Origin: Alitta virens
Taxonomy: Eukaryota; Annelida; Polychaeta; Phyllodocida; Nereididae
Direction of reading: 5' to 3'
NCBI GenBank assembly: GCA_932294295.1
Contig: OW028583.1
Span: forward strand, 2,619,501 to 2,683,500
DNA: 64,000 bases
Shown here: piece by piece, positions 25,201-37,200 of the stretch
Layout of the letters: each line of letters opens with the position of its first letter
Position numbering within the stretch: the stretch's first letter is position 1
Made by a program: the position numbers and the translations under genes
Notes under the pieces: model-generated
What the model was told of the DNA's origin: nothing
What the model saw: the letters and a program-made list of their open reading frames with translations, nothing else
The model's database searches: none

Positions 25201-28200
25201 TTTCTGAGGATTGCAACTGGATGGATAGACTTGCAGATGCTGTCCTCTGGTGGATAACATCAGCGCTTAAGCCAATAAGACGCCAGTTAACACGACGACG
25301 CAATGACGCCATTTTCCAAATATGGTAGTGCTTTATAAGGCCTTCTCTAATTGGGCAATATTAAAGGAGATCAATAACCACACAAATTACAGTCATTCAG
25401 GGGAAAGGTCGCTGTGCCAGATCCCATGCAAGGCGAGCTTCGCTGACGGGAAAATGACTATACTAGAACTCAGAACTTCCTAATTAGGTAGCACAAACGA
25501 ACACGTAGCTGAGCAAAATTAGTTCTACAAGATGCTACATGCGTTATATGTTATAACTGAATCAAATAATGGATTTTCATGGAAGGTTCTCTGTATTTCC
25601 ACCAGGTAGCTAGCTACGACAGAATACTGCAATTCTACTGGCTGAAAAAGTTCCCGCCCTTGACTCTGATTAGCTGAAGCAAAGTGCATCCTAGCAGCAG
25701 TATTTTTAGTGCATTTTAATGTATACTTGACATCTTATCATTCAGTTGATTTCTGTTATTTCCCAGAGCAAATTATATTTATGGAATCAGTATGACCTAT
25801 TATGTCTGAAAAACAAAATGAGTAATAAGAGGAGAAGAAAGACTTATGTCTTGCTGAATTCAGGGCTGCTCAGTGAAAAGACTATTGAAACGCACCTTTT
25901 TTTAATAGTAACTTATTAACCATCATCAACCAGATTTTTTAAGATCAATACAACAAAATTATCACTTTTTTTCAATGAACTTTTACTCGATGACATTTCA
26001 TTATCCTATCGATGTGCATATTATTAGAAAAACTTCACCCTTCAACTCAGCATGAAATTTGCAGGACGTATTACACAAGGTCAATTTGTGTAATAATCTA
26101 ATTAAATTTGTACTTATTTTGAAGCAGCATACTTAAGATATAAATAAATAAAGCGAGTCTCAAGAAGCGATAAATGATAGTAAAGCTATTCTCATACGTA
26201 CCTCAGCGGAATACGAGATAATCATGTTCGAATTATTATAGGATTTAACAAATTTCAGAAACTCTCTTTCCCAGGCCATGGCTTTCTTCTTGAATGTCTC
26301 GTCTTTGAAGTTGTTCATTGAGAAAGTGATGACCAACGCCGTGGCATTTTCATAGTTGTCACCTAAATGAGAGATTTTACTATTAACGGATGTTACTTTG
26401 AATAGCAACAGGCGTCAGCCAACAAATGTAATCGTTGTAATACGCCGTATATTACAATAATAAGGTAGTGCTCGCAGTAAGGGCTGTCCATTTAAAAAAG
26501 AGGGGGGTTGGACAAGAAAATGTTTAGTCCCCACTCCCCCTTCTTTGATATCCGTTTTCTGACAGACCCCCCCCCCCCCCCCTCCACCCCGCTTTTTCCT
26601 ACATTTAAGATATTAAGAAAATACTGGTCAACCCTTCCCTCTTTTTCTCTTAAAAGAACCCCTCCCCTCTCACCCGCTTTTACAAAATTTTCTGGTCCAC
26701 TCCCTCCCCCCTCTTTCTTTCAATGGAACGGCTCTAAGGTCATTCTAGGCCGCAGAGCGTTCACTAGTGTTTAGTGGAGAGCGCCACCTTCTTATCATTG
26801 TAATACAGACGGATACCTGCGACATAACTGCAACATTCTTGTAAATATTTTCTCACCTGGATAACCGCCAAGTACAACCCAAGGACTGATCGGCCCTCCG
26901 TAAGTTCCAAGACAGTTCATGTGAAGTAGACTCGTGTCAGACACGGTTGTGGGATTGCTACAATGAATTTTAAAATAGATCAAATATTGAAAACACAAAG
27001 TAAAATACCACTAACATCAGCATGGACCTCATTAGGCTTTCATTTCAAAACATACAACCAAATAGAATTATAACTTCAATGAAGCCTCTTTTTCTGTTCT
27101 TGTTATGCAGATGTTGTATCTTTAAAGGCAATAAACACCAGATCATATAAGTACACTCATTTCCGTTTTGAAATTTTAAGCCTCATATAAGAAATCTGTT
27201 ACTTTACAAAGTTTACGTGAAATATTGTCACAGTTCGAACTTTATCAAACATTACAGTACAGGTTTTTTGGTCTACAATAGGAAAATAATGTGCAGTACG
27301 GTCATTGCATGTTATTTACAACAGAAAATGTTGCTCGTAAACTTACCTCATACATGACTGCATATGATCTATGTAATCGGCCATGGTATAGAAGCCACTC
27401 TCGTCCAACACAACTTTGTTGAGGTTTTCTTCGGAATTCTGCCAGTAATTAAGAAGCGAGCTGATTGTGCAGTTGTCATTATCAGGCAGCAAAGGCGCAA
27501 AGCAAATGTCTTTCATCGCAACGGTTGCGTTTAGGTCCTCGTCGTAAGCCACTATTTCCGAGATGTTGTTTTGGAGATACAGGACCTAAGGGAAGACGAG
27601 AAAAAAGAAAGCATAAATTATCTCTTTTTATTAAAGACCTGTACACAGTCTGACTCCAGTTCTTTTTTCCTAAATTATGATATTAAGAATATACTGGTCA
27701 ACCACACCCCCTCCCCCCTTTTTTCTCTTTCGGAGAACCCCTCCCCCGCTTTTTTTTATATTTTCCGGTCCACCCCTGCCCCCTCTTTTTTAAATGGAAC
27801 AGCCCATATGTATTTTGATACTGATGAAAAGATAAACAATAACAAATTTTGCTTTTGAGATTGTTAAATCAAACCAAACATAGACTGTCCTAGTTATTAA
27901 CTACACTTCAGGGGAAATTATGGGACAACACCGGCGTTATCTGTGATGGATCATATCGGATAAAATTGAACGAGCATTATACCTTCTAGTACTAGAGACA
28001 AAAGATAATAAACTTGGAGGGGAAAACCCAAACAAAAGTGTTCAGAAGAACTGTGAATAACTCTTTTCTTGGGACCAATTAATATGAGACACATGCGGGG
28101 ATTTTTTAATTGACAGGGAAAAAAATCTTGGATGAAAGTTTTCCGGCTGAAGTAATGTATTCAACTTCAAACAGGGAATTATCAAAGCTAATGTGAAGAG

Positions 28201-31200
28201 TTATCTAGTCTACGGATGACGTTCATAACGTTCACTGAGTCTATATGCTGCCCTGTGATTGGCCAGGCTATTTTCTGTATAAGGGATAATTTATGTTATG
28301 AGGTTCACAAGAATGAACCTCATAGTGTGAACCTCATGGTTTTTTCTACGAGGTTCACACTCTATTACGGGATATGCTCTAATACTGACTAATGAGCCTC
28401 ACTGGTTAATCTCTTTTTTTTTGTCCTATCATACTGTTTATTCAGTGACAGAGTTGAAAATGGATTTTCCAAGATGCGATATTACCTGCATCAAAAACTC
28501 CTTGCTGAACACTGGTCCAAACGCAGTGTCTCCAATTGCAGGTGGCGCATTGGGGTGCATGTAGGATTTGTTGTCTCTGTTTTGAATAATCAGCATCTCA
28601 GTTCGGTAGAAAGGCCTGCAAAAACAAATTCACACTTTAAACAAAACGGAACTGTGTTTTGTGTCTATCTTCAACGAGCTTAACCGACATTACAATTTAC
28701 ACCCTAGGCAGGTCTGTTCTAGCTAAGCTTGAACCTTTCTCAACTCCCTGGGGAGCATACACCCCAATGTACAGCCATTATCATTACAGTTCTCCTTAGG
28801 TCAAGCACTACTTATAGCCAAGTATAAAACAATGGAAAGAGAGAACAAAAGATTCCTTTTCACAAGGTTCCCAGGTTTTGTTTTCCTACAGGATAATCTG
28901 ACTCCCTGCCTGGGACCCTGGAACCTTCAGGGACCCTGTAACCTTCAGGGACCCTGGAACCTTCAGGGACCTTGGAACATTCAGGGACCCTGGAAACTGA
29001 AGTGATCTACTTTTACGAGATAGCTACACAAATACAACGTATTGCTGACCGAACAAATAAGTTCAATCTTCACCGCTCTAGATTGCTTCATAGACACCGT
29101 ATAATATCCTAATTTTATGGTTCTGTATTCCATGAACAATATTGAGCAACATTGAATGGATGACCATGGGTCAAAAGTGGCAGGGTTAGTTGTGCGAGAC
29201 ATTTGGTGAGTTGCTCTAATGAGATTCTGTACACGCTTGCGGTGCTCGTCCGCTAATTAAAATCACCATAGAGGGCGCGAGTGGTCGACCTGTACACAGT
29301 CTGACTCAATTTATTTTTTCTTGATATCTATATCAAACTATATAATCAAAACTATATAATCAAAGTGACTCGACTACGAAGTAAACACAGTTGCCAGAGG
29401 ACAGTAAACGCCAATTATCTGTTGACTTCAAAGGTCTCCAGGGATGTGATTGATCAGTGATAAAAAAAACGGAAAATGTCAGGATGAACAAAAAAAAACC
29501 AAAAAATTGAATTTGCACAAATCACGAGGGTCAATTTCACATGCCAAAAAAACCTGGATTTCCGGAAAAAAAACGGAAAAATCACATCCCTGGTCTCACA
29601 TCTTTTGTGTCATATTTCACAAACTACTATTACTATTATTACGATCATATTAAAATGTAAATTACCAATTACATGAACAAACCATAGTCTGAATTCTAGC
29701 CACCATGCTGTGACCCTAACAGTCATCGCATACCCCTGACACATGTTGGGGATTATTAAACAATGCAATCAGCACATTTTGATATATGCTCTACTTACGT
29801 GAAATGTTCGTCGAAATAGTTCTTTTCTTTCCTAGCTCTGCTATCAGGCGCTGACCACAGCTCGACAGGGTCAGTTGTGACTTGAAATAGCATAATCCCG
29901 ACAGAGCACCCAGCGCAGAGGATAAATCCTAAGCGAAATGAAAGAAAAGAAATGAAAATTAACTGAGCTTGGCTTTGTAAAACATTTTTATAAAGTCGAC
30001 ATTAGGGACTGCGACGTAGTCATTTTGACTCCAATTCATTTCTAGATGTGGTCACGTGATGCACTTTCAGATAATCACAGCATCGAATGAAAATGAACAT
30101 GAGAGGTATAATGAAAGACAATAGTGTAGTGTTATTAGTTGAACTTTAAATATAGTAGTGTCACGATGATCGATTATACTCGTTTTGTCTAAGAATTTGA
30201 TGATTAATTACTAATTTTGTATAGTCTATTCTTTTTTTAAAACACATCAGTTGGTTATCAAAAAATTAAAAGAAACCATATTGCACTTTAAAGAGTTTTA
30301 TACGATCATAAATAACTTGAGATACCATAAGATATATGACTTGAGGTATTATAAATTGTATTTACGTACAGAGACCTTTAATTATCTTGGACGAACTAGT
30401 TACGATCGCAGTTGATTTTACGTACACGACTACTGAGATACGAACTGTACCTAAACTGACCAATAATCGATCATCAGTTGGTGCACCCAAACCGATGATC
30501 GACTGCCAAAAATGTAACTGATTGGCATCACTACTTAAATATCCAATTTAGGAACCAATATAAGTGTCAGAGCCTTCAAGATGATCAGATAGTCCTATTT
30601 CTGACCAGCTTCTTGATATTTTCCAACTTAACATTACTTCAAATTAACCCATGACAATATTTCTGAAATTGGACCCATATTATTAACATTTAACTTACCT
30701 GCACCGAGCACCAAAAATGGCCGGCGAGCGCAGAATCTTCCCCATGCAGAAAAGAAGCGTTCAAACTTCCTTTCGAGACTAGCTCCCATCCTTTCAAAGC
30801 AGCTCGGTTCAATTGTATATCCCGCCGGATTAAGGTTTCCATCTCCATTGATGACAAACCTTTTGACAATTTGGGGTTCGTATACCTGTTAAAGCGGAAA
30901 CAAGAATCGTAATTAAGAAAATATTCTAATGCGTTTTTAGTACCCTAGGCTATTGTTATAATTTCTTCACACTACATACGTCAAGCCTCTTGTAAATTTC
31001 CTCAAGTGCTGTGAATAACTAATATGCATTTGTAACTTTTTCATGTCTACTTGGATTAAATTATCTATCTCTACTATCTCTACGGTAATTACACCACAGT
31101 TCTACACCCTTTTCGCGCAGCAGCCATGTTGGCATTTTTGCCTCATTGACCTCATTTTGATTATGTCATGTATTATGACATCATTACTTCTCCATTATTC

Positions 31201-34200
31201 TTGCACTCTGTTACCTCGCCATGGCCATTGTCTACTGATGACGTCACAATACTATATAGTGCAAAGAGAGTTCAATGAGACAAATTGCCACCATGGCTGC
31301 CGTGTGAAAAGAGTGTATTGCCTTCATTAATTCTCCTATAATACTTCTAACAAATACAGCACACATCAGTTGCAGCCATCAGAGAAGTTGCGGGGGGAAA
31401 ATAGCAACATCCAGGTGGATCCGAAACATTCTGAATAACAAGGATGTTGGATATATCCCTTATCTACATTCTTTCTCTAGTCAAAATGTTTCATATCCGC
31501 CCCTGGAAGTCATTGTAGCTTGAAATTTCGCTGAAGGCTGCAACTTCACTGACGGTTGCTGTTTACGTGATCAAAATAAGGGGTTTCTCGTTGTTCCTGC
31601 CAACCTAAATAAGGTACGGACATCCAAAATGGGTATGATTGATCATTGATGATTTGGTTTGGCAAGTGCACTAATTATACAGTGATTATGTCTGCCAGTC
31701 AACGAGTTTTATAACTAATTTGGAACACAGTGTAATATCTATGTTATAATAATATTATAGTTCTCATACTGCTCTAACCTCACTTCCAAAACAGACCAGA
31801 TGCTCCCAAATAAGGTAAGTTCCAAAGACCAAAGTAAACGCGACAAAGAGGCAGCCGCCAAAGAAGAAAAACACGTTGATGCCCAGGATTGTGGGTAACC
31901 CCGGCGGTACTATCGGGGGAAGCGGAGCACCGCAGGACGCCCGACAATCTTGACAACTGCACGATTCCTGAAACGTCAAGAAAGGCAAGAATTACAAATT
32001 CAGTCTTTTATCTTCAATGCGTTTGGTGAATGTGAAATGCTATATGCTATTAAACTGAATATATCCCTGTACAACTGATGTCAATTTATCAAAACAAGAT
32101 TTTAAAGTCTCTATTTCTTCATACAATCATAACATAACCCTTTCAGTGTTTCATTTTAACACATTAACATATTAACAGTTAATGGAAAGTCTGTTGTTTT
32201 ACTGACGTACCTGACATGGTCCAATTGTTTCATTCATCGGCTCGTTCGTAACATTTCCGAAAGTCACCGGCACATCAGAAATGTTGAAGTTGATGGTGAA
32301 AGGGGTGAAGTTATTAATCTTCTTATTTCCCATGTAATCAAGCCAGTTCTGTGGGGTGCAGGTGTCCGCAGATTTACCACAAAGAGTGGCAATGGCTTTT
32401 TGATTATTGCTCGGCATCTCTACGTCTCGACAAGAATTGTACATTCCGACTGCAAACTCGGGTGTTAAAACGTAGTTCACTGCTGTAATTGCATTTTTCT
32501 ACAACCACGAAACACATAATAACATCATTACTTTCATGAATATATCTCTATAAATATATATAAAACAATATAAAATGTTACGCCCAACGCAATGATGAAG
32601 TTGAAGTTTCAACATATGGAGAGATTTTTTAAATAGAATTGTGGTGACCTCAGCTAGGTCAGTGACCCAGTGTACTGGTTGCCCTCTGGCCTACGTGACT
32701 GTGGCCAGGCAATTTCGCAACCCCATCCAGGGTATATATAAGGATGTAGGTCACTATGAGTCAGTGCTTGTAAGATAGTTGTCTAGGATGGACATGAGGC
32801 AGGGCAAGGCCTATTAAACTATTCAAACTACATATTCCTTGTCATGAATCAAGTCTGTTACAATGAAGGAACTCAAGAACCTTATAGAATAAATAACAAA
32901 ATCTGGCGAAGATTGGATGCTTTTTTCTAAAAAGCTTCCAACCAGGGCCATCACTGCTATATATAATCGCTCAACTAATTTAAAACAACCCGAATTCTAA
33001 ATTTCTCATATTCAATATACTTACTTTCTTGTACGGCTCCGTTTTGTTCGCGGACATAAATTCACTCTGATGAGGAGAACACGTAAAGTAGCAATAAAGG
33101 TTGATAAAATTGCGTAAACAGGCAGGACATCTTTTGAGGAGTTCTCTCGGTAGAGCCATATTGGTCGCTAGGCTATTAACTTGGTCTGCATCGCAACATG
33201 TCTTCGGAGCTTCGTCTGAAAATCAGACAATCTTTTACTTTTAGTCGAATAGAAATTACAGTACAATGGGAGAAAAATTAACAGAGCCTACAGGGGGCAG
33301 TACGACCATAATACATGAAAAGACAATAAGATGACGTCACTACATAATTGTAACATACATGACGTCACAGAATAGATGACGTCATCAAACAGTACTTATC
33401 CGCTACGGTGTCAGTGACTTATTGTGGTACTTTTTTCTTCCGACTGAAAATTGTATGCAAGGAACATTAAATAAAATTGTTTAAGAAACTAAAGTAGGAC
33501 CAGACCTACTTACAAAGAAGTACTTGGGATTGTCAAAAAGTGTTTAACACTCAGTTTTGTTCCATTTCAAAAGATGGGGGGATAATTTTCGGACCCCCCC
33601 CCCTCCCCCGGCTTTTTTGGTTTTTTGACAGACCGTCTCCCACCCTCCTTTTTTATGCATTAAGATAATATTTACTGGGTAAACCCCCCCCCCTTTTTTT
33701 TCTCTTTTGGAGAACCCCCCTCCCTCCCCCTTCTTCAAAAACCTTCCTGACTACCCCCCTTCCTTTTTTAAAAATGGTACAGCCCTAAGTACAGCTAGCT
33801 CCATAAGTTTCTTATAAATTTTAGTCGTATATCTTATATTCACTGGAATCTAATAAAAATATGTCTACTTATTTAAATATACTTAGAGAGAATATAAACG
33901 GCAGTTTGCTTTAGTTATTTGTTTATTTCTAACAAGAAAAAGAAAAGAATTCATGGGAAGTCCCAAGACTTCCTTATTCACATAACCTGTGCTATTAAAC
34001 AGATTATTTTATCAATTATTTTCATACTATTTATGAAGATTATTTATGAAGACCATTGGTGATGAGCCGACGATCGATTATACTCGATCATCAGTTACTT
34101 AATAAAAAATGTGCGATGATCCATTGAATGCTTTGGGACCGATTTTCGTCAGTTCCGATGTATGAGTTAATTAAATTCAGATTAAGGTTTGAAAATAAAG

Positions 34201-37200
34201 CATTCTATTGATTCTCAGTTGTTAGTGACACTTAGTGTTGTGTTTCCACAATTCAATATTTTGTAAGTGAAAATGTATGGAGTTTAATAATCAGTTTTAA
34301 AGGTATCCAAACCGACTAAAATCGATCATCGGTTGGTTTCCCTCAACTGATGATCGACTACAAAAATGTTACCGACTCCCATCACTAAAGACTATTTTAT
34401 GGAGAAATTTCACACATCAATATATGATTTCGATTGGGCATGGCACAGAAGAATATTAGCATGATTACGGCACCCAAATAAGACACGGCTAGTTGACGAG
34501 CAAAAAAAAAGAAGAGAAAAGTCTTTCGAGCATGGCGCTGCTAAAATCGGGCATGGTGCCAGGCACGAAGGGCATCGGGTGTAGCGCAAGAGGAATCGAG
34601 TCATGCTCAAATGGCCTGGCTGATATCCCCAGTCCTTCCTCTTCTAGATTTTTATATTTTTTTGGGGTATTAATTACCATCATTCACAGATTGAGTTATC
34701 ATTAGCTATCAATGGCTATCATTCCTTCTATCAGTCATTCGTTTGTCGTGACACTTAAACTAACAAGATGCTTTTTTGCGAATTAGAAATACAGCCTCTG
34801 CACGAAGCACTTTGCCCCTTTCCTCAACCAATACTTTCTTTACATATATATTTTTCAAGGAAATGTGACTCGCACAGCTTTTTACTGTCAGACGTACATA
34901 GCGGCAAAGTCTACAAGACACTTTTTGTGTTACGATATATCATGTATATTTTCTTAACAATATAGTACATACACGATTTAAGTTAATGCACTCCATTTCC
35001 ATAGCTTTATGCAAAACCATCATATTTAACATTTTTACTTTGTATTTAAAATTCAACCAAGTGCATCTGGAATCAGTGAAATTTATGATCAGTCTAGGAG
35101 TGCGGAGCTACAACTACTGGTATCGTGACGACCGCAACATTATTTCGAAACCATTACAGTTCATATATCATAGCAGATAACCAACAAAAAAACTATGGCA
35201 TACAAATAGAGGAATATCACCTATTTCCAGAACACCTAAAGCTAAAGTCTTTTGGTTGAGTTACTAGAGTAATAATATGTTCATGAAATTGTGTGTCAGG
35301 ATCGATGAAATTCCGTGTAATGATCGATGAAATTCTGTGTCATGATCGATGAAATTCTGTGACATGATCAATGAAATTCGTTGTCATGATCGATGAAATT
35401 CTATGTCATGATCGATGAAATTCTGTGTCATGATCGATAAAATTCTGTGTCATGATCATTGAAATTCTGTGTCATGATCGAAGAAATTCTGTGACATGAT
35501 CGATGAAATTCGGTGTCATGATCGAAGAAATTTTGTGTCATGATCGATGAAATTCTGTGTCATGATCCATGAAATTCTGTGTCATGATCCATGAAATTCT
35601 GTGTCATGATCAATGAAATTCTGTGTCATGATCATTGAAATTCTGTGTCATGATCGATGAAATTCGGTGTCATGATCATTGAAATTCTATGTCATGATCA
35701 ATGAAAATTCTGTGTCATGATCGATGAAATTCTGTGTCATGATCAATGAAATTCTGTGTCATGATCGATGAAATTCTGTGTCATGATCGATTAAATTCTG
35801 TGTCATGATCATTGAAATTTTGTGTCATGATCCATGAAATTCGTTGTCATGATCGATGAAATTCTATGTCATGATCAATGAAATTCTGTGTCATGATCAA
35901 TGAAATTCTGTGTCATGATCAATGAAATTCTATGTCATGATCAATGAAATTCTGTGTCATGATCGATGAAATTCGGTGTCATGATCATTGAAATTTTGTG
36001 TCATGATCGATGAAATTCTGTGTCATGATCAATGAAATTCTGTGTCATGATCCATGAAATTCGTTGTCATGATCGATGAAATTCTATGTCATGATCAATG
36101 AAATTCTGTGTCATGATCAATGAAATTCTGTGCCATGATCAATGAAATTCTGTGTCATGATCAATAAGGAATACGGGATCAATTGCCTATCAATGCATTC
36201 GACAAAATTTATCTTTCTTATAACATACCAACCTAATGTTAAGCCTACATTTTAGTTAACTTTTCATTTATATCAAATTTTTATTTAACTACATAAATTT
36301 AACTTGGATCCAGCCAAATCTATAATCTTTTGCTTCATCTGGAGCCACCAGGGTTGGCAGATATGAATCAAGTGATTTTAAATTAAATCAAGGCTTTAAC
36401 AATTTTATTTTTTTCCCCAATACTTTTGGAAATTTAACAAGTTTATTTGGTCAAAATTTGATTGATTTAAATACAACTTTTTTCTTTTTAAGTCTTTTTT
36501 TAAAAACTCAACTTGTTAAATAAGTTCTGTTCATTTGTTTACTAAGAAATGCTGGAACAATGGTCAAACTTGGCTCATGCTAGACAGTACTTAGGCCCTA
36601 ATTGAACCATTAAAAAAAATCTGATTTAAAAAAAAAGAAAAATCCTGATTTGGAAAAAGTACAGTATAGCGGACCCGAATTTATGACCTTATTTAGCGAG
36701 CCTTTTTGTCATGCCTATGACGTCATATCCCTGAATTCAAATGAATGATGCACAAAAACGACTGCTCTTTTAATTTTCAAAACAAGACATTGTTAATTTT
36801 TTTCTTTTATCGGGGGCTGCCGCCATATAACATATTATTCCTCTTCTGTGATAGAACAAATTTTGGCAAAAAAAGTGATATTTTTTAATATTTCATGTAC
36901 GCATGTACATTTGGGTCCGCTATACTGCACTATACCCTCTGAGTTTTACCAATCCTGGGAGCCACAAATTTCTTTGAAATAAATCAATACAATACAACCT
37001 CCCACAAGGGCATTGGGGTCAATCACCAGTGATTTAAATAAATTTACAACAGCATACTCTGTTAAACATTCCTAAATGCACGACCCACCTTTGCCTATTT
37101 GAGACTGGTTGAAGAACTGCGGACACAAGTCAAGAAGCATATTCCTCGCTTTCTTGTCTTCGAGAGGTTTAGCAGGGCCATTGTACTGACAGTTGATGGC

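Noticed and set aside
35281..36168. Possible CRISPR array
   Set aside because: Repeats are contiguous 22-bp units without unique spacers, in an intron of an animal gene.
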